Shown here one piece after another: positions 23,831-32,042 of a stretch of 35,316 bases of DNA (the stretch's first letter is position 1; each line of letters begins with the position of its first letter). This stretch comes from an uncultured Schlesneria sp. (GTDB lineage: Bacteria > Planctomycetota > Planctomycetia > Planctomycetales > Planctomycetaceae), in contig CAILLA010000259.1 of assembly GCA_903834925.1 (NCBI GenBank), positions 1-35,316 on the forward strand. Direction: 5' to 3'. Position numbers and translations under genes: made by a program. The notes under the pieces are model-generated. The model ran no database searches and was not told where the DNA came from. It saw only the letters and a program-made list of their open reading frames with translations.

Positions 23831-24982
23831 GTGTTTGTTCCTTTTGCCCTTTTGCTGGTTGTTGGATCACTTACCCAGATTGAACCCCCGTCGAAGGATT
23901 CTGGACCAACAAATTGGTTGACGGGGACAAATTTTCGTCAGGAATTGGACCGCCCGTTCTCGGGAAGCTGGTCGAGCGTCGAATTTCGTCATCTACTGAA
24001 AGAAGTCGCGTTAGACCGGCGAATCTCAATCGTACTTGATCGAAGGTTGGACCCGTCGATCGAAGTTCCGATCGACGTGAACAATGTTTCGCTTAGAACT
24101 GGCCTGAGAGGCATTGCCAGGCAGGTCGGTGGCGACACCACAATCCCCGAAAACATCGTTTTTTTCGGACCCAAACCCGCGACAAAACGGTTGCGAACTC
24201 TGATTGAACTTCGAGAACTCGAATTGCAATCGAAAGAATTGTCTGTTCCCAAGCCACGCCGATCGGAGCTGATGCGACGGCAAAACTTTGAATCCGAAGA
24301 TCTGGAATCACCACGAGCGATTCTGGAGAAGTTTGCACACTCGGTTCATTTAACCGTTTCAAACGGACAGATCATCCCGCACGACTTATGGGCCGGTTTG
24401 GTCTTGCCAGACATCACAATCGTTGAAGCAATATCCGTCATCCTGATTCAATTCGATTTGACGTTTCGTTGGATCGAAAAGGGAGAGGCGATCGAACTGA
24501 TTCCAGTTCCGGACGTTGTTGTGCTGGAACGGAAACATCATCCAAAACAAAAACCAGCGGAAGTCATCGAGCAGATTCGAGATCGCTTTCCGCAACTTGA
24601 AGCCGAAGTTTGGAAAACGGAGATTTCCGTCAAGGGGTTATTGGAAGAACACGAAGCAGTCGCAGCCTTTTTGCGGGGCGAAGGTGTGAATAGTCCGGTC
24701 AAAATCGAAATGCCACAACCGTTGCAAAAACAATTATTCACACTGAAAGCCGAACGAGTTCCCCTCAGTGCATTGATCAAGAAACTCGAAGAATCAGCAG
24801 TCAGCTTTGATTACGACCCGGACGAACTGAAAGCGGCCGGGGTTGATCTCGAACAAAAAGTCCAGATTGACGTTAAAAAAGCAACTGCGAATGAGTTTTT
24901 CAAACTCCTGTTCGATCCGGTCGGGCTGGAATTTCAGATTGATCGTCTGACGGTAAGACTGAGGCCGAAAAAGCGTTCTTAG
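23831..24982 (+). CDS. Secreted protein with secretin/STN-like modules
   Basis: This 383-residue protein has a short signal peptide (FVPFALLLVVGSL) and three small alpha/beta modules. Module 1 is about 45-115 (SVEFRHLLKEVALDRRISIVLD...VSLRTGLRGIARQVG). Module 2 is about 160-235 (AILEKFAHSVHLTV...IVEAISVILIQFDLTFRW). Module 3 is about 300-380 (VPLSALIKKLEESAVSFDYD...ANEFFKLLFDPVGLEFQI). The pattern strand-'VPL-x-x-L-x-x-L' followed by 'V-T-x-E-F-F-x-L-L' is like secretin/TonB N-terminal domains. No pore domain is present. It is divergent from the Hsp70-like gene. The stop lies within a heptamer tandem repeat. Confidence 0.75.
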   Translation: MFVPFALLLVVGSLTQIEPPSKDSGPTNWLTGTNFRQELDRPFSGSWSSVEFRHLLKEVALDRRISIVLDRRLDPSIEVPIDVNNVSLRTGLRGIARQVGGDTTIPENIVFFGPKPATKRLRTLIELRELELQSKELSVPKPRRSELMRRQNFESEDLESPRAILEKFAHSVHLTVSNGQIIPHDLWAGLVLPDITIVEAISVILIQFDLTFRWIEKGEAIELIPVPDVVVLERKHHPKQKPAEVIEQIRDRFPQLEAEVWKTEISVKGLLEEHEAVAAFLRGEGVNSPVKIEMPQPLQKQLFTLKAERVPLSALIKKLEESAVSFDYDPDELKAAGVDLEQKVQIDVKKATANEFFKLLFDPVGLEFQIDRLTVRLRPKKRS

Positions 24983-25002
24983 TTCTTCGTTCTTGGTTCT
25001 TC
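24975..25002 (+). repeat. Heptamer tandem repeat over a stop codon
   Basis: GTTCTTA, GTTCTTC, GTTCTTG and GTTCTTC follow each other in a period of exactly seven. The TAG stop of the upstream gene (24980-24982) lies in the first and second units. Confidence 0.8.
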
Positions 25003-25103
25003 GTTTGTTGATCGGCTGTCGAACCTTGTTCGGAGTGATCGTGTCAGCGAGAATACTCTGGCGGCCCAAAGCATGACCATTTTCAGGAAAGAATTCGATA
25101 ACA

Positions 25104-26126
25104 ATGATCAACGTCGGCATTCTTGGAGCGACCGGTTACACGGCTCTTGAACTCATTCGGATCATCGTGAATCACCCGGAAGTGAAACTCACTGCGCTGA
25201 CGTCTCGACAAGAGGGATCTCCGCATGTTTCAGCCGTTCACCCGAGCCTGACGGGGCGAATCGATATTCGCTGCGAAGACTTGAAACCGTCGGAAGTTGC
25301 CAGTAGAGCCGAGTACGTCTTCTGTGCTTTGCCGCACGTCGCAAGTATGGCCGTTGTCCCAGAATATCTCGCAGCGGGTTGCCGCGTGATCGACTTGAGC
25401 GCCGATTATCGACTGACCGATCCCGATGTCTATGCTCAATGGTATGGGCATGTGCATACCGACCCCGCTCGATTGGCTACAACCCCATACGGATTACCAG
25501 AATTATTCGCCGATCGGATCAAACCGGCCAATCTCGTGGCAAACCCTGGTTGCTATACAAGCACTTCAATCCTGGCTTTAGCCCCGGCCCTTTGTGGCGG
25601 ATTTGTCGAACCGACTGGGATCATCATCGACGCCAAAAGTGGCGTCAGTGGTGCGGGGCGAACTCCGAAATTGAATACCCTGTTTGCGGAATGTAACGAA
25701 AACTTCTCGGCCTACAGCGTGGGGACTCATCGGCACATGCCAGAGATCGAGCAAGTTCTTTCAACGGCTTCTGGAAAAAGCGTTGAAGTCCTGTTTACGC
25801 CACATCTGGTTCCGATGGACCGTGGAATCCTGGCAACGATTTACGCCAAGCCGACTCGACCCGTCACGCAGGAAGAATTGTTGGCGGAATATCGGCGATT
25901 CTATGAAGGCAAGCCGTTCATTCGTGTCGTTGATCATTTACCCGCTACGAAGGACTGCACCTACACGAACTTTTGCGACATCACCGTGCGAGTGGTCAAA
26001 GGTCGAATCGTCATCGTCGCATGCCTCGACAACCTGATAAAAGGGGCATCGGGAGTTGCGATTCAAAACCTGAACCTGATGGCAGGCTTTCCGGAGACGA
26101 TGGGACTCTTGCCATGCGGCAAGTGA
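25104..26126 (+). CDS. argC: N-acetyl-gamma-glutamyl-phosphate reductase
   Basis: This 340-residue enzyme reduces N-acetylglutamyl phosphate with NADPH in arginine synthesis. The Rossmann motif [15 protein letters not shown] is at 5-19, the catalytic Cys is Cys150 in ANPGCYT, and the second catalytic region is [13 protein letters not shown] (207-219). The segment KSGVSGAGR (179-187) is highly typical. The length fits the short ArgC type. No other arginine gene lies beside it, so it is separated from any arg operon. The start at ATG 25104 begins directly with the nucleotide-binding strand. It converges on the next gene with 16 bases between. Confidence 0.97.
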   Translation: MINVGILGATGYTALELIRIIVNHPEVKLTALTSRQEGSPHVSAVHPSLTGRIDIRCEDLKPSEVASRAEYVFCALPHVASMAVVPEYLAAGCRVIDLSADYRLTDPDVYAQWYGHVHTDPARLATTPYGLPELFADRIKPANLVANPGCYTSTSILALAPALCGGFVEPTGIIIDAKSGVSGAGRTPKLNTLFAECNENFSAYSVGTHRHMPEIEQVLSTASGKSVEVLFTPHLVPMDRGILATIYAKPTRPVTQEELLAEYRRFYEGKPFIRVVDHLPATKDCTYTNFCDITVRVVKGRIVIVACLDNLIKGASGVAIQNLNLMAGFPETMGLLPCGK

Positions 26127-26142
26127 AACCTGCCGGCACCAA

Positions 26143-26706
26143 TCAAGCTGCTTCGGCGTCAGAATCTGGTCCATTTACTCTCTTCCGCGTTGCGAATGGA
26201 ATGATCTGCTCATCACAAGGGTAGAGATTATAGGACATCACATAAGCGTCTTCGTCGGTATCTTCGTAATGGCCTCGAAGCACTGAACTGGCACTCAGAC
26301 CCTGTTGCTTGAAGAACAGTTGTGCGGCGAGGTTGGTTTCACGAACTTCGAGAGTGATTTCCTCACGACGCTGCTGTGACAGTTTATTGACAAGTTTTTC
26401 GACCATCTGGCGACCGACGCCTTGACGACGCGACCACGGAGCAACGGCGAAATTCAGGACGTGAAGCTGCGACTTCAGCAATTCGTAGATCATGAAGCCG
26501 ACGATGCGTTCTTGCCGTTCGGCAACCATGCCAATGCAGTTGCGCTGCCGCAAGCAACAAAGAAAGTCCTCTTCGGTCCAGGCGAACTCAAAACTGAGTC
26601 GCTCGATATCGAGGACCTCGGGCATATCCCGTCGGATCATCCAGCGGATTTGAACGTCACATTGAGGTCGGCGCAAGCCGGTTCTCGAAATATTCCCTGA
26701 GCTCAT
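26143..26706 (-). CDS. RimI-like GNAT acetyltransferase
   Basis: This 187-residue protein has a GNAT fold: an N-terminal strand and helix (IRWMIRRDMPEVLDIERLSF), the acetyl-CoA loop RRQGVG (93-98) within LNFAVAPWSRRQGVGRQMV, then EITLEVRETNLAAQLFFKQQG. The last part is the hallmark of RimI-type enzymes, which acetylate the N-terminal residue of ribosomal protein S18 or other proteins. The C-terminal tail (about 155-187) is longer than in RimI. The start at ATG 26706 follows AAGGAGG by five bases; the upstream in-frame start at 26745 is worse. The exact substrate is not certain. Confidence 0.9.
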   Translation of the reverse strand: MSSGNISRTGLRRPQCDVQIRWMIRRDMPEVLDIERLSFEFAWTEEDFLCCLRQRNCIGMVAERQERIVGFMIYELLKSQLHVLNFAVAPWSRRQGVGRQMVEKLVNKLSQQRREEITLEVRETNLAAQLFFKQQGLSASSVLRGHYEDTDEDAYVMSYNLYPCDEQIIPFATRKRVNGPDSDAEAA

Positions 26707-26711
26707 GCGGA

Positions 26712-26718
26712 CCTCCTT
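26712..26718 (-). promoter_or_regulatory. Strong ribosome binding site of the RimI-like gene
   Basis: On the minus strand this is AAGGAGG, five bases before ATG 26706. It decides the start. Confidence 0.85.
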
Positions 26719-27031
26719 GTCCTTCTGATTGCTGGGGCCAAGCATTTCTCATCTAAAGGAATGCGAGGGTGTTTTGGAACATAGCGTATGTGACATTTCG
26801 ATGCTAGTCGAATCCTGCGAGAAAATTCATAAAAATGAATTGGCGTTGAATCTCTCTCGAAAACCGACGTGTCAGCCATGCCTGATTCATTCGATTCTCA
26901 CCCACTTCTTCCAGGGATATCTGCTGTGTTAAAATGTGCGTTCTTCATGTTGCATCAGGCTCGGCATGAATGTGATCCCTGCAAACAAAAAGCCCTTTTT
27001 TGAATTGAATCATCGTTTATCTGGATACGAC
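26719..27031. other. Intergenic region between divergent genes
   Basis: It should hold promoters for the RimI-like gene and the isomerase-like gene. None can be assigned with certainty. Part of it (26936-27031) is in frame with the isomerase-like gene and could be translated if GTG 26936 or ATG 26966 is used. Confidence 0.4.
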
Positions 27032-27751
27032 ATGTTGACGTTGGCGACGAAATTTAAACCCCATCGGCCAGCGTTCGAAACAGCTCTCGCTGCCGGCTTT
27101 CAAGCTGCGGAATTCTGGCTGGACGCAGACTTGCTCGCAAACGAGGATGAGATCGCCGATCTGGCGAGCCATTACCCTTTTCGATATGCGTTACATTTCC
27201 CCAATAGCGGACCGATCCCTGATGAGGCGCTCCGCTCTGCCGTGACGCTTTACCGTCGATTGAACTGTACTGCGATGGTCATTCACCAACCGATGTTTGA
27301 TCGATACCACGAAGCACTGCTCAAGCTCGATCCCAAGCTCGATCTGGCGATTGAGAATCACGTGCTTGACCTGGACCGATTTGCACAATGGGCCGAACGA
27401 AGCCCCGGCCTGACATTGGATGTCGAACATTTATGGAAATTCACGTTAAATGACGCGCCCTTTGCAACATTGATGGAACACGTCGAACTCTTTCTAAAGA
27501 AGTGGGCCAGCAAGCTTCAGCACGTCCATCTTCCCGGCTATCAACCCGGCGACGAAGAACATCAGCCAGTCCATTTCAGCGAGGAAATGGCAAACCACGT
27601 CATGACGCGGCTCGCAGAACATGGATTCACAAAACTGGTGGTCAGCGAGCTGGATTCACCATTCCAGTCGCTTGAGTATCTGAAGAAGGACGTCGAGATG
27701 TTCGACCGATGGAAGAAGTCGCTGGAGACGACTACGGTTTCCGGCTGTTGA
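27032..27751 (+). CDS. Sugar-phosphate-isomerase-like TIM barrel protein
   Basis: This 239-residue protein looks like the xylose-isomerase-like TIM barrel family (AP endonuclease 2 superfamily). Beta strands are visible in order: MLTLATKFKP, AGFQAAEFWL, YALHFPNSG, TAMVIHQPMF, LDLAIENHVLD, GLTLDVEHLW, HVHLPGYQPG, and KLVVSELDSP. Metal ligands are probably Glu in IENH, Asp/Glu in LDVEH, His in HVHLPG and Glu in VSELD. These enzymes isomerise or epimerise sugars; the substrate is unknown. ATG 27032 starts at the first strand; the frame is open back to 26936. The hairpin ATCACT/AGTGAT lies just after the stop (27758-27773). Confidence 0.82.
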   Translation: MLTLATKFKPHRPAFETALAAGFQAAEFWLDADLLANEDEIADLASHYPFRYALHFPNSGPIPDEALRSAVTLYRRLNCTAMVIHQPMFDRYHEALLKLDPKLDLAIENHVLDLDRFAQWAERSPGLTLDVEHLWKFTLNDAPFATLMEHVELFLKKWASKLQHVHLPGYQPGDEEHQPVHFSEEMANHVMTRLAEHGFTKLVVSELDSPFQSLEYLKKDVEMFDRWKKSLETTTVSGC

Positions 27752-27839
27752 GCCTTATCACTACCGCAGTGATCGTCAGAGTCTTATCGTATCGCATCCT
27801 GGTGGATTTTTCGTAAAAACTCTTGTTGGAGTCTTTGCC

Positions 27840-29315
27840 GTGCGCTTGCTCACTGCCTGTTTACTGTTGCCATTGATGTTCGTTTCGACGCTGTCTGCCC
27901 AATCAGAAAGGCCGCCTGAACCTCAAAAATATGAGCTTGGCCCCGACTCTAACCCTGTTGCGGGTGTGCCCGAGGGGAAAGTGACCAAGCATTCTTGGAC
28001 GAGCAACGTGTTTGAGGGAACGGTTCGAGACTACTACATCTACGTTCCCGCACAATATGACGCCGCGAAGCCGACCGCCGTGATGGTTTTTCAGGATGGT
28101 CATGCTTATGTCAATAAAACCGGGGAATATCGAGCCCCCGTTGTCTTCGACAACCTGATCCACAAGAAAGAGATTCCGCCGATCATCGGAATCTTCATCG
28201 ACCCCGGACATCGTGGCGACAAGCTTCCGGAAGTGCGGTGGCAAGCCAATAATCGCAGCTTCGAATATGACACGCTCAGCGATCAGTACTCGAAGTTGAT
28301 CATTGACGAAATCCTGCCCGAGGTCGCGAAGAACTACAATCTGACAAAGGACCCCGTCCAACGAGCCATCTGCGGTGCTTCATCGGGTGGGATTTGTGCC
28401 TGGACCGTCGCCTGGGAACGACCTGATGTCTTCCGCAAAGTCCTCAGCCACATCGGAAGTTTTACCAATATCCGAGGTGGCCACAATTACCAGGCGTTAA
28501 TCCGCAAGACGCCACGCAAGCCGATCCGTGTCTTCCTTCAGGATGGGGACCACGACATTAACAATGAACACGGAAACTGGTGGCTGGCGAACCTTGAAAT
28601 GGAATCGTCACTCCAATACGCGAAATACGATGTCAAAACTGTCTGGGGGCATGGCGGTCACAATGGTAACCACGCGGGGACAACGCTACCGGACTCATTG
28701 CGATGGCTCTGGCGACCAATCGATGGTCCCTACAAATTTGATAACGAAATTCTTGCCTTCCAAGCTGCCGACAAAATCAAGCCACCACCATCAGGAGCGA
28801 TCCTCTTCGCCGGGGCCTCAAGCATCCGTTTGTGGACGACGCTCGCTCAAGACTTTCCACAGCATACCGTCTTTAACCGAGGCTTCGGCGGTTCGACGCT
28901 GGCCGACAATATCTTTTTCGCCGATCAGATCGTCTTTCCTTACAAACCCAAGTTGATCCTGATCCAGGCGGGTGGGAACGATCTCAACAATGGCAAATCC
29001 CCTGCGCAAGTATTTGCCGACTTCAAAACCTACGTCGCCAAAGTCCGCTCAAGGTTACCGGAAACCAGGATCGTGTACCTGGGCATCAATGCAAGTCCTG
29101 CTCGATGGTCGCAAGCGGAAAAGCAGAAAGAGGCGAATCGACTGATCAAGGATTACTGCACATCAGGATCAAACCTCGGCTTCGTGGATCTGTTTGACGC
29201 GATGCTTGGACCTGACGGGATACCCCGTACCGATATTTTCGTTGAAGATAAGCTGCACCCGAACGAAGCCGGATACAAAATCCGCACGCAACTGATTCTG
29301 CCTCATCTGAACTGA
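27840..29315 (+). CDS. Two-domain secreted esterase plus SGNH hydrolase
   Basis: This 491-residue protein has a signal peptide (about 1-20) and two hydrolase domains. The first (about 45-290) is an esterase-D/enterochelin-esterase-like alpha/beta hydrolase: YYIYVPAQYD, CGASSGG (nucleophile Ser181), VFLQDGDHD (acid), WGHGGHNGNH (His). The second (about 312-491) is an SGNH/GDSL-type domain: FAGASSIRLW (block I, Ser), NRGFGGSTL (block II), IQAGGNDLNNG (block III), and DKLHPNEAGY (block V, Asp and His). It probably removes ester groups from a plant or algal polysaccharide. GTG 27840 follows GGAG by eight bases. Expression and substrate are unknown. Confidence 0.93.
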   Translation: MRLLTACLLLPLMFVSTLSAQSERPPEPQKYELGPDSNPVAGVPEGKVTKHSWTSNVFEGTVRDYYIYVPAQYDAAKPTAVMVFQDGHAYVNKTGEYRAPVVFDNLIHKKEIPPIIGIFIDPGHRGDKLPEVRWQANNRSFEYDTLSDQYSKLIIDEILPEVAKNYNLTKDPVQRAICGASSGGICAWTVAWERPDVFRKVLSHIGSFTNIRGGHNYQALIRKTPRKPIRVFLQDGDHDINNEHGNWWLANLEMESSLQYAKYDVKTVWGHGGHNGNHAGTTLPDSLRWLWRPIDGPYKFDNEILAFQAADKIKPPPSGAILFAGASSIRLWTTLAQDFPQHTVFNRGFGGSTLADNIFFADQIVFPYKPKLILIQAGGNDLNNGKSPAQVFADFKTYVAKVRSRLPETRIVYLGINASPARWSQAEKQKEANRLIKDYCTSGSNLGFVDLFDAMLGPDGIPRTDIFVEDKLHPNEAGYKIRTQLILPHLN

Positions 29316-29339
29316 ATCAATCCAGCGTAAACCTTCCAG

Positions 29340-29489
29340 TGCGTTTTCCAATCTGAATATTCTGGTGCCACTGGATGACCGTCTTCGGTCACCCAGTGCT
29401 CTTCGGTTGTCTGGAAATGATGGAAGACACTGCGTCTCCGAAGACTCCGATGCAGTGGCACACAACCCGAACTTTAAGTCTTGACAACG
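29340..29489 (+). repeat. Two-hairpin repeat, copy E (full, extended unit)
   Basis: The core is 29365-29461, from GTGCCAC to GTGGCAC. It has the same length as copy A and aligns without gaps over 150 bases, with about nine in ten positions identical by eye. In hairpin 2 the arm GGAG of copy A is CTCC, so its inner pairing is lost. It lies between two genes pointing the same way. Confidence 0.85.
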
Positions 29490-29617
29490 AATTAGCGAAC
29501 AATTTCGTTGAAATTGGTTGTCCGGCCAGGAAAATGTTTCGGTTTTCGAAATCGGCGGAGTAGACTTGGAATCAGTGCTAGGGAGTGATTTCATCCTTCA
29601 ACACAAGGAAGACTCGG

Positions 29618-29917
29618 ATGACACAACGCTCTGAAACTTTGTCCGACATAAGCTCCGCCGACATTTCCTCGGCCCCCTCTCCGCCCCTGCGTCATGATGG
29701 GCCGCATGACCTGGAGTGCCTGATTCAGCGAACCTTGCAAGCTCGACCAGGCCTTCGATTTGCGAATCTCAAGGTGCATCAATGCCCACAAGGGATTTGT
29801 CTGGAAGGATTGTTAGAAGCGAATGACGACGGAGTCGATCTGATTGAACTCGTCAACGAAATTGCCGGGGTTCAAGTGATTAATCATGTCGTGATGCGGT
29901 CCAAGTCACCGAAGTGA
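29618..29917 (+). CDS. Small BON-like domain protein
   Basis: This 99-residue protein has a polar, Ser-rich N-terminus (about 1-32) and one alpha/beta module (about 34-97) that looks like a BON domain: LECLIQRTLQ (helix), FANLKVHQCPQGICLEGLL (two strands), DLIELVNEIAGVQVINHVVM (helix and strand). BON domains bind phospholipids or membranes and are usually repeated in exported proteins; this one is single and has no signal peptide. The start ATG 29618 follows AAGGAAG. The gene ends 12 bases before the next, convergent gene. Confidence 0.75.
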   Translation: MTQRSETLSDISSADISSAPSPPLRHDGPHDLECLIQRTLQARPGLRFANLKVHQCPQGICLEGLLEANDDGVDLIELVNEIAGVQVINHVVMRSKSPK

Positions 29918-29929
29918 CCTGATTCCGTT

Positions 29930-30886
29930 TCATGCCTGCAAGATATTCCGTAATTGAGCCAGCTCAGTAACGAGCCTGTCAGGCTTAGTTTCTGGATTCT
30001 TCAGGTCAGCACCCGTCGCCTGCAGGCTGGTCTTGTCGCCAGCGTATAGAACCGTACGGAATCCATAGGACTTGGCCACAGCCAGGTCGTCACGGATGCG
30101 TGTCCCGACATGAAGGATCTGGTTCGGCTCAAGCCCGATTTCCTTGAAGCGAAGTATCGCTTGTGCATACAGCGATACGGACGGTTTACGTACGCCCCAT
30201 TCATAGGACAACGTATTCAAATTCTCGGGCATTAACGCCTCCAGATACGGGAGGCTTTCTTGAGCCCGCAGGGCTCGAGTCAATTGCACCAGTGTGAAGC
30301 ATTGCCCATCTGCCAGCGCGGCCTGACGATATCCCGCCTCGCTCAACATCGTCATTGTCGTTAACGCCCCCGGAGCCGCTTCCGTCCCTTGTAACGAACT
30401 ATGAAAAAAGTAGGCGACTTTCTGTGCCAGCTCATTCAGGCCACCATAAAGCGATTCGTCGTATCGATACTCTTTCTTGTCGAGCAGCCCAAGCAGCGTC
30501 CTCCAGATCGTGCCCGAATCGATCTCGGGAACGTCTCCTTTCCGATTGCTCGATCTAAGTCGTGCATCTTCGAGAATATTTCCATACTTGGGCAACAACA
30601 GGTCCGCAGGCTTTCCCGGTCGCCGCGTCATGCTGTTCCACATATTAAATTCGTGGATGGTCTTTTCGATCGCCACTTCCATTCGGATCGCCTGAGGATG
30701 TTGAAACAGAAGCTCGCCATCTGTGATGCGTAACAACGTCCCATAGATCGACCATGTCACCGCACGGATCCCTTCGAGCGGCTTCATGGATGGGGTCGCA
30801 TTGACAACCTCAACCTTCGGAGGTGCGGGCCAAAGGAGCTTTCTTTCGTCTAAAAGGTCGGCGTATTCAAGGAGTGTTTTAGGCAT
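29930..30886 (-). CDS. HAD-fold protein without catalytic aspartate
   Basis: This 318-residue protein has the HAD-like layout of haloacid-dehalogenase/phosphatase enzymes, with a long helical cap (about 60-170). Motif I, normally D-x-(D/Y)-G-T, reads W-S-I-Y-G-T (45-50), so the nucleophile Asp is Ser46. Motif III Lys is present (Lys234 in WGVRKPS). Motif IV, normally G-D-x(3,4)-D, reads HVGTRIRDD (259-267), so its first Asp is Thr. It is therefore probably not an active phosphatase but a binding or regulatory relative. It is divergent from the hemX-hemA pair, and no start ribosome site is clear. Confidence 0.8.
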   Translation of the reverse strand: MPKTLLEYADLLDERKLLWPAPPKVEVVNATPSMKPLEGIRAVTWSIYGTLLRITDGELLFQHPQAIRMEVAIEKTIHEFNMWNSMTRRPGKPADLLLPKYGNILEDARLRSSNRKGDVPEIDSGTIWRTLLGLLDKKEYRYDESLYGGLNELAQKVAYFFHSSLQGTEAAPGALTTMTMLSEAGYRQAALADGQCFTLVQLTRALRAQESLPYLEALMPENLNTLSYEWGVRKPSVSLYAQAILRFKEIGLEPNQILHVGTRIRDDLAVAKSYGFRTVLYAGDKTSLQATGADLKNPETKPDRLVTELAQLRNILQA

Positions 30887-31157
30887 AGTGCGGTAGAAAT
30901 GCGCTTTTCAACGTCGTTTCGAGATGTCGTTAAGATTCAAAACCGGAAACTCCATATTGTCACAGCAAAGGCAGTCCCTGCAACCCAAACGGCGATGCCT
31001 CACACGAATCCCGCATCGATATCGGCTGAACAGCCGTTTTGACATCTCCCAATCACGACAGCGTTGAGTTGCAGTTCCCGGTACTATCATTCAGCAAGGT
31101 TTGAATGCTCACGCGTTTCCTGTATATTTCAGGCTATTTCGATCGGCCAATGGGATC
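30887..31157. other. Intergenic region before hemX-hemA
   Basis: About 270 bases lie between divergent genes. Promoters for both are expected here. I see no clear hairpin or repeat. Confidence 0.4.
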
Positions 31158-32042
31158 ATGTTGAAAACGACGGTCGTTTGTTTTCTGGCAAGCTATGCGC
31201 TGGCGTTCGCTTGCGAACTGAGTCAGTTAAAGCGGCGGCACGCACTGACCCGAATCATCTCGCTACTGCTCGCCGTCGCCGGATTGGTCGCACACACGTT
31301 TTATCTGCTTCACCGATCCAAGCAGGCCCATTTACCTCCACTACTGAGTTCCGCTCATGACTGGCTGCTGGTCGTCGCCTGGTTGGCCGTTCTCGTCTAT
31401 TTATTTGTGACCCTGGCCGACGGCGAACTAGCAATGGGTCTCGTGATCTGGCCAGTCATTCTGACACTGGTGATCACGTCTCGATTTGTGACAGACTCAC
31501 CCAGCTATCGGCTCGATTATCACCGCAATTGGAAGATGCTGCATGCTTCAATGCTGGGGCTGGGGACGACATTTGTCTTGCTTGGTTTTGTCTTAAGCCT
31601 GCTCTATTTGTGGCAGCATCGACGTCTTAAACAGAGGCTGATGGCGAACGGTGCGGTGAAGTTGCCGAACCTGGAATTGATCGAACGATTGAATCGATGG
31701 GCCATACTGGCAGCGGTCCCGTTCCAGACGTTTGGGATTGCGACCGGGTTTGGCCTCTCAATTTTCGCCAAAGGGGGCGAATTGCCGATGACTTGGACCG
31801 ATCCGGTCGTTATCGGAGGAGCAATCACCGGTGCGTTGATGGGAGTCCTGTTCGTCTGGTTGCTCACACAAAAACGGTCACCAGGACGGCAGGTGGCGAT
31901 GCTTACGGCATGGGCCTGCGGCTTTTTGCTTGTGACGATGCTTGGTCTGCAGATGCTGACCGCCGCTGTCGGGATGCGGTCGATCCACGGTTCGGCGCCT
32001 GCTACCACCCCAGAAGCAGCAGTGGAAGGACGGGCACCGTGA
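31158..32042 (+). CDS. hemX: HemX/CcsA-like membrane protein
   Basis: This 294-residue protein has about eight membrane spans, starting MLKTTVVCFLASYALAFACEL. It belongs to the cytochrome c assembly protein family (CcsA/ResC/HemX type), shown by RNWKMLHASMLGLGTTF, which carries the typical conserved His in span context. The W-rich heme motif WWD of true CcsA is not seen, which fits HemX. In Bacillus, HemX lies next to hemA and lowers the level of glutamyl-tRNA reductase; here it directly precedes hemA with a GTGA overlap. ATG 31158 is preferred; a TTG at 31101 would add a polar leader without a ribosome site. Confidence 0.85.
   Translation: MLKTTVVCFLASYALAFACELSQLKRRHALTRIISLLLAVAGLVAHTFYLLHRSKQAHLPPLLSSAHDWLLVVAWLAVLVYLFVTLADGELAMGLVIWPVILTLVITSRFVTDSPSYRLDYHRNWKMLHASMLGLGTTFVLLGFVLSLLYLWQHRRLKQRLMANGAVKLPNLELIERLNRWAILAAVPFQTFGIATGFGLSIFAKGGELPMTWTDPVVIGGAITGALMGVLFVWLLTQKRSPGRQVAMLTAWACGFLLVTMLGLQMLTAAVGMRSIHGSAPATTPEAAVEGRAP

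Noticed and set aside
31697-32038. Upstream extension of hemA in the same frame
   Set aside because: It would overlap hemX by more than 300 bases. The known HemA N-terminus begins right after GTG 32039.
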